In this document: positions 25,525 through 34,641 of the stretch, piece after piece | How the letters are laid out: every line of letters starts with the position of its first letter | How positions within the stretch are numbered: position 1 is the first letter of the stretch | Source: an uncultured Pelagibacteraceae bacterium | GTDB taxonomy: Bacteria > Pseudomonadota > Alphaproteobacteria > Pelagibacterales > Pelagibacteraceae | Reading direction: 5' to 3' | Assembly: GCA_902555585.1 (NCBI GenBank) | Contig: CACDSY010000004.1 | Span: forward strand, 167,020-231,019 | DNA length: 64,000 nt | Notes under the pieces: model-generated | Databases searched by the model: none | Told to the model about the DNA's origin: nothing | The model's input: only the letters and a program-made list of their open reading frames with translations | Position numbers and translations under genes: made by a program

Positions 25525-26100
25525 TTAAATAAAAAGTTTTAAATCTGTGTAAATTAATTCAACTGCCACAAACAATATAGCAAATAAACCAACCCATGCT
25601 ATCCATTTATAATCTTTTATCCATTTGGAAATTAATGTTGCAGCTGTAGCCATCAAAATAATAGATAAAACAAGACCAAATATTAATAGATAATAATGAT
25701 CTTTGGCAGCACCAGCAACACCGAGCACATTGTCTAAACTCATCGTAAAATCGGCTAGCAAAACAGTCCAAATTGCTTTCAACATTGATGAGTTATCAAC
25801 TTTAATATTTTCCTCACCACCACCTGAATTCTTAATTACATCGACATAAAGTTTATAAACTATGTAAAGAAGCAACAGACCACCTATAAGTCTTAAACCT
25901 GTGATTTGTAAAAGATAAGCGGTTAAAAGTGTTAACAAAATTCTTAGTATTACTGCTCCACCAATTCCCCAAAAAATAATTTTTTTTCTTTGTTCAGGAG
26001 GAAACTTAGAAGCAACCATTCCTATAATAATGGCATTATCCCCAGCTAAAATTAAATCTATAAATATTATTTGAAAAAAAATTGTTATTTCTTCGGTCAT
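25525..26100 (-). CDS. TerC-family (YjbE-like) integral membrane protein
   Basis: The 191-residue protein has about six membrane helices and the two acidic family motifs: DLILAGDNAIIIGM near 15-28 and DFTMSLDNVLGVAGAA near 115-130. TerC/YjbE proteins are linked to metal (manganese, calcium) handling in membranes. The gene begins inside the last codons of the GMC oxidoreductase gene (four-base ATGA overlap) and ends one base before the SDR start, so it is part of the minus-strand operon. Confidence 0.88.
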   Translation of the reverse strand: MTEEITIFFQIIFIDLILAGDNAIIIGMVASKFPPEQRKKIIFWGIGGAVILRILLTLLTAYLLQITGLRLIGGLLLLYIVYKLYVDVIKNSGGGEENIKVDNSSMLKAIWTVLLADFTMSLDNVLGVAGAAKDHYYLLIFGLVLSIILMATAATLISKWIKDYKWIAWVGLFAILFVAVELIYTDLKLFI

Positions 26101-27698
26101 CTAGCATCTTCTATTATCATATCTGCTGCTTTTTCAGCAATCATAATAGTAGGTGCATTAGTATTTCCTGAGGTTATTGATGGCATGACAGATGCATCAA
26201 CAATTCTTAAATTTTCTAGGCCATGAGCGACTAATCGGTCAGATACAACTGCATTTTCGTCAGTTCCCATTCTACATGTGCTCACAGGATGAAAAATAGT
26301 ACTACAAAATTTTCCAGCCTCTTTGGCCAATTCCTCATTATCCGTAATATGAATCCCAGGTCTATATTCTTCAGGCTCATACTCTTTATAAGCTTTTGAA
26401 TTCATAACAATATTTCTTGTTATTTTTAAAGCTTTACCTGCAATTTCTCTGTCTTCGTCTGTAGATAAGTAATTCATCTTAATTTCTGGAGATACTCTTG
26501 TATCGGATGATTTTAATTTAATTGAACCTCTGCTAGTTGGTCTTACATTTGTGATGCTAGGGGTAAATGCTGTAAATTTATGAAGGGAACCTTTACCTAA
26601 GACATCTGTGCTAGCTGGAGATACATGGAATTGCAAATTAGGAGTTGCTAAATGATCATCACTTTTTACAAAGCCACATAAATAACTAGCCCCAACTGTT
26701 AGCGGTCCTTTTCTAAATAAGAAATATTTTAGTCCAGTCATAAGTTTTTTAGTCATACTATAATAGATATCATTTAAGCTTTCTAAATTTTTAACTTTAT
26801 AAACTGGTCTTAACATTAAATGATCTGTTAAATTCATACCTACTCCAGGATGATCTTTAACTACATTGACATTATTTTTTTTTAAAAGTTCACCTGGACC
26901 AATACCTGAAGCTTGAAGAATATGAGGTGAGCCTATAGTCCCAGAACTTAAAATTACCTCTTTATTTGCTTTAACAGTAATTACATTCTCACCAATCCAA
27001 TAATTCACTCTGTCTGCTTTTTTATTATCAAACTCTATGTTCTTAACATGAGCATTCGTAACAACTTTCAAATTTTTTCTTTTTTTAACTGGATTGAGAT
27101 AGCCTACGGCAGTACTACATCTTAGACCATTTCTTACAGTAAAAGGAAAATAACCCATTCCTTCATTGTCACCATTATTAAAATCATCAGTTCTTTTGTG
27201 GCCAAATTCTTCTGCTGCATCCATAAATAGATCGCAAACTTTAAATGTACCCCTAATTTGTTGAACTGCCAAAGGACCACCAGATCCATGAAATTCATTT
27301 TCACCAAATTGAAAATCTTCAGATTTTTTAAAGTAAGGAAGCACATCTTCCCATGACCAACCAACATTACCAAGCTGTCTCCAATAATCAAAATCGTTAG
27401 ATTGACCTCTAATATAAAGCATTCCATTTATTGAGGAACTTCCACCTAAAGTTTTACCTCTTGGGTAAACCATTTCTCTATTATCACAAAACTCTTCTTT
27501 TTCCGTCTGAAAACACCAATCTGTTTTTGGGTTCAACATTGTTTTAAAATATCCACCTGGAATATGGATCCAAGGGTTTATGTCTCTACTTCCAGCCTCA
27601 ATCAATAAAACTTTATGATTTGGATTAGCGCTTAATCTATTTGCTAGTACACATCCAGCAGATCCAGCACCTAAAATAACATAATCAAAGTTTTCCAT
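26097..27698 (-). CDS. GMC-family FAD oxidoreductase (choline/alcohol dehydrogenase-like)
   Basis: The ATG at 27698 gives 533 residues beginning MENFDYVILGAGSAGCVLANRL, the canonical FAD-binding start. A longer frame to 27797 adds 33 residues and would overlap the divergent gene, so it is rejected. Family motifs follow: PRGKTLGGSSSINGMLYIRG, GTIGSPHILQASGIGP, and a C-terminal FHPVSTCRMGTDENAV plus SGNTNAPTIMIAEKAADMI. GMC enzymes oxidise primary alcohols such as choline, or longer alcohols, to aldehydes. The context does not contain betaine aldehyde genes, so choline is not specifically supported. First gene of the six-gene minus-strand run. Confidence 0.9.
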   Translation of the reverse strand: MENFDYVILGAGSAGCVLANRLSANPNHKVLLIEAGSRDINPWIHIPGGYFKTMLNPKTDWCFQTEKEEFCDNREMVYPRGKTLGGSSSINGMLYIRGQSNDFDYWRQLGNVGWSWEDVLPYFKKSEDFQFGENEFHGSGGPLAVQQIRGTFKVCDLFMDAAEEFGHKRTDDFNNGDNEGMGYFPFTVRNGLRCSTAVGYLNPVKKRKNLKVVTNAHVKNIEFDNKKADRVNYWIGENVITVKANKEVILSSGTIGSPHILQASGIGPGELLKKNNVNVVKDHPGVGMNLTDHLMLRPVYKVKNLESLNDIYYSMTKKLMTGLKYFLFRKGPLTVGASYLCGFVKSDDHLATPNLQFHVSPASTDVLGKGSLHKFTAFTPSITNVRPTSRGSIKLKSSDTRVSPEIKMNYLSTDEDREIAGKALKITRNIVMNSKAYKEYEPEEYRPGIHITDNEELAKEAGKFCSTIFHPVSTCRMGTDENAVVSDRLVAHGLENLRIVDASVMPSITSGNTNAPTIMIAEKAADMIIEDAR

Positions 27699-27778
27699 AA
27701 TATTTTTATAATTAAATTTTTTTAAAAATCTTTTAACATATACTTTATAAATTAAATAATAACATTGAGTAGTTATAT

Positions 27779-29374
27779 ATGAAATATTTAGACGCATTAA
27801 TTATAGGTGCTGGATTTTCAGGACTATATCAACTTCATTGTTTGAGAGATAAATTAAAATTAAACACATTGGTCCTGGAAGAAGGAGCTGATCTAGGAGG
27901 TACATGGTACTGGAATAGATACCCAGGGGCGAGATGTGACTCAGAGAGTTTTACCTATGGTTTTACTTTTTCAAAAAAAATTTTTAAAAAATGGACTTGG
28001 AAAGAAAGATATCCTAAACAAAAAGTAATTTTAAATTATCTCAAATATTTTTCGAAAGAATATAATCTTAAAAAAAACATAGTTTTTAAACAAAAGGTAA
28101 TATCTACACAATATTTTGTAAAAGAAAACTTATGGAAAATAAAAACGAACAATAAGAAAATTTATTTTGCAAAATATTTAATTTGTGCAGTTGGGTCCCT
28201 TTCCTCAATTAATTTACCTGCAATAAAAGGAATAAACCAATTTAAAGGTCAACTATACCACAGTGGAAGATGGCCCAAAAAAAATATTAATTTTAAAAAT
28301 AAAATTGTTGGACAGGTAGGAACAGGTTCTACAGGGATACAGATCGCACCTGAAATTGCCAAAAAAGCAAAAAAATTAATTTTATTCCAAAGATCTCCGA
28401 ATTTTAGTATTCCAGCAAGAAATAGAAAATTATCAAATACAAACATTAAAAACTATAAAAAAAATTTTAATAAATTAAGAAGTTTTTTAAAAAGGACACC
28501 GGGCGGCCATCCTTTTGAATTTCCAAAAAAATCAGCATTCGATTTTGACGAAGCTAAGAGAAATTTAATGTACGAAAAATCTTGGCAGTATGGAACTTTA
28601 TCCTTTAGAGCAACTTTTAATGATATAGTAAAAACCATCAAAGCTAATAAAACAGCAGTTAAATTTATTGAAAATAAAATATACTCAACAGTTAAAAATA
28701 GAGAGTATGCAAAGATCCTTACTAATTTTGACCACCCATTTACTACTAAAAGACCAACCTTAAATACAAATTATTATGAGATGTTTAATAAAAAAAATGT
28801 GGAATTAGTTGATTTAAAAGAAAACCCAATTGTAAAAATTACTAAAAAAGGGATTAAGACAAAAAAAAATGAATACACATTAGATAAAATTATATTTGCA
28901 ACAGGCTTTGATGCTTTGACAGGTTCAATTGAGAAATTAAATATAACTGGAAAAAAGGGAATTAAATTAACTAAATATTGGAAAAGTGGACCTAAAAGTT
29001 TTTTAGGACTTCTTGTTCCTAACTTTCCAAATATGTTTATAGTTAGTGGTCCAGGAAGTCCCTCAGTATTAACAAATGTACCGGTACAAATAGAACAGCA
29101 TGTCGAATGGATTACTAAATGTATTAAGTTTTTGGAAAATAATAAAAGACAAAGTATAGAAAGTACAAATGAAGCAGCAAAAAAATGGCAAAAAGAAATT
29201 ATGAGCTCAGTTAAAAAAACATTATTTATGAAAGCGAAAAGCTCGTGGTATAAAGGCGACAATATACCTGGCAAGTCGAAGTCTTTTTTACCTTATCCTG
29301 GTGGAATGCCAAAATATAGAAAAGCTTGTTTAAAAGTTGAGAAGACTAATTATAAAGAATTAAAAATAATCTAA
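27779..29374 (+). CDS. Flavin monooxygenase of the type I Baeyer-Villiger class
   Basis: The 531-residue protein has an N-terminal FAD loop GAGFSG at 10-15, the phrase GGTWYWNRYPGARCD typical of cyclohexanone-monooxygenase-like enzymes, the Baeyer-Villiger fingerprint FxGxxxHxxxWP at 155-166 (FKGQLYHSGRWP), a second NADPH loop GTGSTG near 182, and KRP followed by NYYEMFNKKNVELVD near the active-site arginine. The enzyme inserts oxygen next to a ketone using NADPH and O2, forming an ester or lactone. The substrate is unknown. It is divergent from the GMC gene with an 80-base gap and abuts the next gene. Confidence 0.9.
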   Translation: MKYLDALIIGAGFSGLYQLHCLRDKLKLNTLVLEEGADLGGTWYWNRYPGARCDSESFTYGFTFSKKIFKKWTWKERYPKQKVILNYLKYFSKEYNLKKNIVFKQKVISTQYFVKENLWKIKTNNKKIYFAKYLICAVGSLSSINLPAIKGINQFKGQLYHSGRWPKKNINFKNKIVGQVGTGSTGIQIAPEIAKKAKKLILFQRSPNFSIPARNRKLSNTNIKNYKKNFNKLRSFLKRTPGGHPFEFPKKSAFDFDEAKRNLMYEKSWQYGTLSFRATFNDIVKTIKANKTAVKFIENKIYSTVKNREYAKILTNFDHPFTTKRPTLNTNYYEMFNKKNVELVDLKENPIVKITKKGIKTKKNEYTLDKIIFATGFDALTGSIEKLNITGKKGIKLTKYWKSGPKSFLGLLVPNFPNMFIVSGPGSPSVLTNVPVQIEQHVEWITKCIKFLENNKRQSIESTNEAAKKWQKEIMSSVKKTLFMKAKSSWYKGDNIPGKSKSFLPYPGGMPKYRKACLKVEKTNYKELKII

Positions 29375-30118
29375 ATGAATAAAATTAAATTTCTAATTAT
29401 ATATTTTTTTTTAATTTGTAATGTTTTTGCCGCAGAAATAGAAATTATTCTTGATAAGCCAGGTGAAGGAAAAAAAATTATTAATCACTCATGGGTTCAA
29501 ATTGAATACACAGGTTCATTTGTTGATGGAAAAGTTTTCGATACCAACGTTGGAAAAGATAGACCTTTAGTTGTTCAAATAGGTATGAAAGAAGTTATAC
29601 CTGGTTTTGAAATGGGTATAGTTGGAGCCAATAAAGGAACTGTCAGAAAAATTAAAATACCTGCTGAACTAGCATATGGAGCAACAGGCGCTGGAAATAT
29701 AATACCTCCAAACTCCGATCTTATTTTTGAGTTTAAGATTATTGATGTTCTAGATCCAAATTATAATTTAATCACATCTGATGAATTAAACAATTTATTG
29801 AAAAAAAATGCAGTAGTTTTAGATATTAGAACAGAAGACCAATGGATTAAAACTGGTGTAATTAAAGAGTCGTTTCAAGAAACAGCTTTCGATAAAAATG
29901 GAAAATTTAATGTTTACCTTATGGATAGAGTAAGAGCTTTAGCTGGAGCAGAGTCTCAAAATATTGAAATTATTTTTGTTAGTCATGATGGTGAAACAGC
30001 ATCAATTTTAGGCAATGCTTTTGCAGAAGACCTTGGTTTTAAAAATGTTTATGTTCTTGATGGAGGAATTAAAGCTTGGATTAGTGAGGAAAAAGCATTA
30101 GTTTCCTTCTTAAAATAA
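29375..30118 (+). CDS. Exported FKBP-type peptidyl-prolyl isomerase fused to a degenerate rhodanese domain
   Basis: A signal peptide (1-20, ending VFAA) is followed by an FKBP domain (about 38-127: QIEYTGSFVDGKVFD, PGFEMGIVGANKGT, PAELAYG, PPNSDLIFEFKI) and a rhodanese-like domain (about 133-245: VVLDIRTEDQW, then FVSHDGETAS, then VYVLDGGIKAW). In the rhodanese loop the catalytic cysteine position appears to be Ser203, so sulfur transfer is unlikely and the domain may bind a partner. The protein is probably a periplasmic folding helper. The length of 247 residues is unusual for either family alone. Confidence 0.88.
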   Translation: MNKIKFLIIYFFLICNVFAAEIEIILDKPGEGKKIINHSWVQIEYTGSFVDGKVFDTNVGKDRPLVVQIGMKEVIPGFEMGIVGANKGTVRKIKIPAELAYGATGAGNIIPPNSDLIFEFKIIDVLDPNYNLITSDELNNLLKKNAVVLDIRTEDQWIKTGVIKESFQETAFDKNGKFNVYLMDRVRALAGAESQNIEIIFVSHDGETASILGNAFAEDLGFKNVYVLDGGIKAWISEEKALVSFLK

Positions 30119-30135
30119 CGTCAATCATTTTGGAA

Positions 30136-30915
30136 ATGAAACTTAAAGATAGGGTAGCAATAGTTACAGGCGGAGGAAAAGGAATAGGACAAGAAATTTG
30201 TCTTGGTCTTGTAAAAGAAGGTGCAAAGATAGTTATCGCAGAAATAGATATTGAAAATTCAGAAAAAGCTAAAAAAAAAATTATAGAGGCAGGCAGTGAA
30301 GCAATAATTATAAAAACTGACGTTTCAAATCAAAAGAGCATCAACGAGATGGTGGATCAAACTATCAAACACTACGGTAAAATTGATATTCTAATAAACA
30401 ATGCAGGAATTAGACATGTTAAGAAACTTTTAGATCATACAAAACAAGATTGGGATGATATGATTTCTGTAAATCTTACAGCACCTTTCCTTGCTAGTCA
30501 GGCTGTAATTCCTCATATGATTAAAAATGGAAAAGGCAAAATTATTAACTTTGGGTCTATAGCAAGTTTTATGGGAAGGCCAGATAGGGTAGGATATGTA
30601 GCTGCAAAGAGCGGTGTCTTAGGCTTAACAAGAGCGTTATCTGTCGATCTGACTGGAAAAAATATTAATGTAAACACTATTTGTCCAGGTTTAATTTCTA
30701 CCTCATTTAATCAAAAATATGCTGAAGATCCAACACATGGCGAAGCCTGGGGAAAAGAAACTGTGGTAGGTAGATGGGGAGAACCAAAAGATATAGTTGG
30801 AGCAGCAGTATTTTTATCAAGTGATGAATCTGATTTTATAAATGGATCTGAAATTAAAATTGATGGTGGGTGGCTCTCTTCGAAAGTTAGAAGAGGTGAA
30901 TTAGATAATGAGTAA
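30136..30915 (+). CDS. Short-chain dehydrogenase/reductase (SDR), FabG-like
   Basis: The 259-residue SDR has cofactor motif TGGGKGIG, NNAGI, catalytic Ser in NFGSIASFMG and YVAAKSG as the YxxxK pair. A TTG two codons upstream at 30130 is possible, but the ATG at 30136 is preferred. The C-terminal part contains GSEIKIDGGW. The enzyme oxidises a hydroxyl group or reduces a keto group with NAD(P). It overlaps the aldehyde dehydrogenase gene by eight bases, and with the HIBADH-like gene forms a three-enzyme oxidative set ahead of the TRAP transporter, so it likely acts on the imported substrate. Confidence 0.9.
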   Translation: MKLKDRVAIVTGGGKGIGQEICLGLVKEGAKIVIAEIDIENSEKAKKKIIEAGSEAIIIKTDVSNQKSINEMVDQTIKHYGKIDILINNAGIRHVKKLLDHTKQDWDDMISVNLTAPFLASQAVIPHMIKNGKGKIINFGSIASFMGRPDRVGYVAAKSGVLGLTRALSVDLTGKNINVNTICPGLISTSFNQKYAEDPTHGEAWGKETVVGRWGEPKDIVGAAVFLSSDESDFINGSEIKIDGGWLSSKVRRGELDNE

Positions 30916-32425
30916 CTTTGAAAAAAATCTTGAACAAGCGCTTATTAATGCAAAACGATTAACGGATAAAATTTTAATTGATGGCAAATTAGTATCTGCT
31001 CAATCAAAAAATAAAATACCAGTATTAAATCCAAGCACAGGAGACAATATCGGTTCTGCTCCTCAATGTAATAAAGATGATGTTAATATTGCAGTTGAAT
31101 CAGCACACAAAGCTTTTCAAAAATGGAAAAAAATACCAGCAAGGGAAAGAGGAAAAATGGTTGCTGCAGGAGCAAAAAGATTAGAGGAAAGAAAGTCTGA
31201 AATTGAAACTTTATTATCATTAGATACAGGCAATGCTTTAAAAACACAGGCCATACCAGAAACAGGCGCTTCCATTGAACTTACAAATATGTTTGCTGGT
31301 TTATCTGGAGAGTTAAAAGGAGAAAATTATCCAACCAATATTCCAAATAGTATTCATTATACCACTAGAGATCCAATTGGAGTTGTTTGTGCAATCGTCC
31401 CTTGGAATGCACCATTATTTTTAACAGTAGCAAAAATTGCTCCAGCTATTGTAGCAGGAAATAGTGTTGTTTTAAAAACAGCTGAACAAGCTCCATTTTG
31501 TGCTCTTCTACTATCGGAGATATTTCAACAAGAACTTCCTCCGGGTGTTTTAAATGTAATTTCAGGCTATGGAGAAGAGTGTGGCGAACCTCTGGTAACT
31601 CATGAAAAAGTAAGAAAAGTAACGTTTACTGGATCTTTTACTGTAGGAAAGATTATAGCACAAAAAGCAGCTCCTAAATTATGTCCAGTTACCTTAGAGC
31701 TTGGAGGAAAAAATCCAAATATAATAATGAGTGATGCAGATTTAGATATTGCAATTCAAGGGGTTATTGATGGAATGAGATATACACGACAAGGACAAGC
31801 ATGTACTGCTGGTTCAAGAGTTTATATTCAGGAAAAAATTTATGATAAAGTACTTGGTGGAGCTGTTGAAAAATTAAGTAAATTAAAAATGGGTAATGCT
31901 CTAGATGAAAGTTCTGATATTGGAGCAATTATTTCCGAAGAACAACTGAAACGAACTTTACATTATATGGATATTGCCAAAAAAAACTCTACAACCAATG
32001 TTGTACATGGTGGTAATCAACTAACAGGTGGTGATTATAAAAATGGTTTCTTCTATGAACCTACATTGATGTCAGGTGTTCCAGTAAGCTCTCCAGTTTG
32101 CCAAGAAGAAATATTTGGTCCTGTTGCTTGTGCAATACCATTTAAAACATTTGATGAAGTAATGAACAGTGCGAATGATACACCATTTGGATTATCAGCA
32201 GTATTGTGGACACAAAATTTATCTAGAGCTTTACAGTTTGTTGAAGAAATTGAGGCAGGTTTTGTTCAAGTAAATCAATGTGTAGCGCCTAGAGCAAATG
32301 TTTCATATGGTGGTTTAAAAATGAGTGGCTTAGGAAAAGAGTATGCATTTGATAGTATGGTTAATCATTTTACTCAAAGCAAAACTGTTTTGATTAACAG
32401 AGGAAAATCAAATATAGATAATTAA
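30908..32425 (+). CDS. NAD(P)-dependent aldehyde dehydrogenase
   Basis: The 505-residue protein is a full-length ALDH. The general base is Glu264 in TLELGGKNP and the catalytic thiol is Cys299 in GQACTAGSR. The cofactor-binding GSFTVGKII stretch and the C-terminal KMSGLGKEY are present. It converts an aldehyde to the acid. In order with an SDR before and a HIBADH-like enzyme after, it suggests stepwise oxidation of an alcohol or hydroxy acid. The specific aldehyde is not evident, and the enzyme is closest in feel to the betaine/lactaldehyde-type branch. Confidence 0.92.
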   Translation: MSNFEKNLEQALINAKRLTDKILIDGKLVSAQSKNKIPVLNPSTGDNIGSAPQCNKDDVNIAVESAHKAFQKWKKIPARERGKMVAAGAKRLEERKSEIETLLSLDTGNALKTQAIPETGASIELTNMFAGLSGELKGENYPTNIPNSIHYTTRDPIGVVCAIVPWNAPLFLTVAKIAPAIVAGNSVVLKTAEQAPFCALLLSEIFQQELPPGVLNVISGYGEECGEPLVTHEKVRKVTFTGSFTVGKIIAQKAAPKLCPVTLELGGKNPNIIMSDADLDIAIQGVIDGMRYTRQGQACTAGSRVYIQEKIYDKVLGGAVEKLSKLKMGNALDESSDIGAIISEEQLKRTLHYMDIAKKNSTTNVVHGGNQLTGGDYKNGFFYEPTLMSGVPVSSPVCQEEIFGPVACAIPFKTFDEVMNSANDTPFGLSAVLWTQNLSRALQFVEEIEAGFVQVNQCVAPRANVSYGGLKMSGLGKEYAFDSMVNHFTQSKTVLINRGKSNIDN

Positions 32426-32427
32426 AA

Positions 32428-33354
32428 ATGACAGATCAAATAGCATTTATTGGTGTAGGTAACATGGGTAACCCAATGGCAGACCAATTAGTTAAAGCTG
32501 GCAAAAAAGTTAAAGCTTACGATGTTTCGCCAGAAATGATTCAAAAAGCAAAAGATGCTAATTTAGATGTTGTTGACTCATTAGATGAGGTGCTTGAAGA
32601 TGCAAATTTTGTAATCTCAATGTTGCCTGAGGGTAAACATGTGAAATCACTATTTTTAGGAGACAAAGGCATTATAGATAAAATTTCAAAGAATGCTTTA
32701 ATAATTGATTGTTCAACAATTGATATTGAAACTTCATTATTGCTTGGCAAGGAAGCAAAAAATAGAGGAATTAAAATGATTGATGCACCTGTTACTGGAG
32801 GTGTTATGGGTGCAAGGGTTGGAAAATTAAATTTTTTAGTTGGCGGAGATGATGAAGCTGTAGATCTAGCAAGGCCATTAATGGATATTATGGGACAAAA
32901 AATTTTACATGCAGGACCACAAGGAAGTGGAGTTGGAGTAAAGATTTGTAATAATATGTCTTTAGGAATTTCAATGATAGCAGCATCAGAAGCTTTAATG
33001 TTGGCAAAAAGACTTAAGATGGACTTAAAAAAAGTTCACGAAATTATGAAGAATGCATCAGGAAATAATTGGGCACTATCAACTTATACTCCATTACCTA
33101 ATTTAACTGATGGTGTTCCATCAAATAATAAATATCGTCCTGGTTTTTCAGCTGCAATGATGACAAAAGATCTTAAATTAGCTAATGATGCTGCGAAATC
33201 AGTAAATGCATCAACTCCATTAGGAAAACATGCCTTAGATATATTTAATGAATTTTGTGAAGGGGGTGATAGTGAGACAGACTATTCAGGTATATCCAAA
33301 AAAATTGGTGGAGATGCTTGGGATTATCCCTTTGATCCTAAGGGTAAGAAATAG
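32428..33354 (+). CDS. NAD(P)-dependent beta-hydroxyacid dehydrogenase (3-hydroxyisobutyrate dehydrogenase family)
   Basis: The 308-residue protein starts with the Rossmann motif FIGVGNMGNPMADQL, has the substrate loop DAPVTGGVMGARVG (residues 119-132), and the catalytic Lys172 with Asn176 in VKICNNMSLG. Such enzymes oxidise 3-hydroxyisobutyrate, tartronate semialdehyde or related acids. It is two bases downstream of the ALDH gene. The valine pathway itself (MmsA-type CoA-acylating dehydrogenase) is not seen here, so 3-hydroxyisobutyrate is not proved as substrate. Confidence 0.9.
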   Translation: MTDQIAFIGVGNMGNPMADQLVKAGKKVKAYDVSPEMIQKAKDANLDVVDSLDEVLEDANFVISMLPEGKHVKSLFLGDKGIIDKISKNALIIDCSTIDIETSLLLGKEAKNRGIKMIDAPVTGGVMGARVGKLNFLVGGDDEAVDLARPLMDIMGQKILHAGPQGSGVGVKICNNMSLGISMIAASEALMLAKRLKMDLKKVHEIMKNASGNNWALSTYTPLPNLTDGVPSNNKYRPGFSAAMMTKDLKLANDAAKSVNASTPLGKHALDIFNEFCEGGDSETDYSGISKKIGGDAWDYPFDPKGKK

Positions 33355-33474
33355 CTTCTATTAAACTTCAGGTTGTATAAAAAATGCAACAATTAATCGT
33401 TTTACATTTGTCATCCAATGAGTTTTACTTCGCCTATTATTAAGACTTAATAACAATAAAGAGAGGGATAAATA

Positions 33475-34563
33475 ATGAAAAAAATCACTTCAATGATTTT
33501 AGCTTTAGTATTTGCAGTTTCAGTAATTGGATCTGCTTCTGCTAAAACATTAAAAATCCAACTTACTTTTCCTAAAACATCATACGATGGACAAATCGTA
33601 AAAATGTGGACTGACAGAGTAACAAAATTAACTCGAGGTGAGTTAAAATTTGAGCTTCTTTCAAAAGGTGAAGTTGTTGGTATGAAAGAAACACTAGAAG
33701 CTGTTGACAAAGGTCTAGTAGATGGTGGTGCAGCATGGACTCACTACTGGTCAAACTATCACCCAGCTGCGATGTTATTTGGATCGCCAGTTGCTGGTGG
33801 AGGAATTGGTTTAAGTACTAAATCTTGGTTAGCATGGTATTTCGATAATGGTGGTAAAGAATTATACGACCAATTATGGAGCGAAATGGGAATGAATGTT
33901 AAAGGTTTCGTGATGGCATCATCAGGACCTGAAGCATTAGGTTGGTTTAAAGAGCCAATTAAAAACATGGATGATTTCAGAAAATACAGATTCAGAACTC
34001 CTCCAGGAATTCCAGGACAAACATACAAAGATATCGGAATTGCATCAGTATCTTTATCAGGTGGTGATATATTACCAGCACTTGAAAAAGGAACTATCGA
34101 TGCTGCTGAATGGTGTTGTCCAAAACCAGACTCAGTTTTTGGTTTTCAAAAAGTTCTTAAAAACTACTATCTACAAGGATTACACCAAAACGTAGTAAAT
34201 GGTGATATCTATATTAATGGAGATGTTTACAATTCTTTAACTGACCATCAAAAATATGCAATGGAAGTTGCGTCTGAAGCGATGATCACTAGAAACATCA
34301 CTAATAGAGCTGTAGAAAATGGTAAAGCGCTAATCGATCTTACTGAAAATCACGGTGTAAAACTTTGGGATACACCAGCTGATTATTTCACTGAGTACAT
34401 GAACGCTGCTCAAGCAACTCTTAAAAAGAATGCTGCATCAAATGCTTTCTTTAAAGAAGTTTATGAGCACATGACTGCACATGCTAAAATTGTAGTACCT
34501 TTTATTGCACAAATGGAAACATCTGATGCTTCAATTGGAACTGCATTCGCATCACAACAGTAG
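33475..34563 (+). CDS. TRAP transporter solute-binding protein (DctP family)
   Basis: A signal peptide (1-23, ending SASA) precedes a 362-residue DctP-type binding protein. The carboxylate-binding Arg is probably Arg174 in KYRFRTPPG, and DAAEW (209-213) matches the ligand-contact region of the TakP-like branch that binds 2-oxo acids and related carboxylates. GAGAGGG-type Shine-Dalgarno and a strong terminator after the gene point to high expression. It works with the DctQ and DctM subunits encoded next. The ligand is probably an organic acid. Confidence 0.9.
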   Translation: MKKITSMILALVFAVSVIGSASAKTLKIQLTFPKTSYDGQIVKMWTDRVTKLTRGELKFELLSKGEVVGMKETLEAVDKGLVDGGAAWTHYWSNYHPAAMLFGSPVAGGGIGLSTKSWLAWYFDNGGKELYDQLWSEMGMNVKGFVMASSGPEALGWFKEPIKNMDDFRKYRFRTPPGIPGQTYKDIGIASVSLSGGDILPALEKGTIDAAEWCCPKPDSVFGFQKVLKNYYLQGLHQNVVNGDIYINGDVYNSLTDHQKYAMEVASEAMITRNITNRAVENGKALIDLTENHGVKLWDTPADYFTEYMNAAQATLKKNAASNAFFKEVYEHMTAHAKIVVPFIAQMETSDASIGTAFASQQ

Positions 34564-34574
34564 CTAAAAATATT

Positions 34575-34609
34575 AAAACGGGGATTGATTAAAAATCCCC
34601 GTTTTTTTT
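34575..34609 (+). terminator. Rho-independent terminator after the TRAP binding-protein gene
   Basis: AAAACGGGGATT (34575-34586) pairs perfectly with AATCCCCGTTTT (34594-34605) across a seven-base loop, followed by more T. It begins 12 bases after the stop and would give excess binding protein over the membrane subunits. Confidence 0.9.
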
Positions 34610-34641
34610 ACAAATTTAATTTAAATAACTATACTTGTTAA

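Noticed and set aside
27699..27797. 33-residue N-terminal extension of the GMC oxidoreductase
   Set aside because: The FAD-binding motif starts right after the internal ATG, and the extension would overlap the divergent monooxygenase gene and its promoter region.
28774..29274. Long minus-strand frame (166 codons) opposite the monooxygenase gene
   Set aside because: It lies wholly antisense to a gene with clear motifs and its hydrophobic composition is what the complement of lysine-rich coding gives.
33355..33474. Promoter for the TRAP operon
   Set aside because: TTGTCA and TATTAT elements exist, but their spacing (21 bases) is unsuitable and no better pair was found, so no site is annotated.
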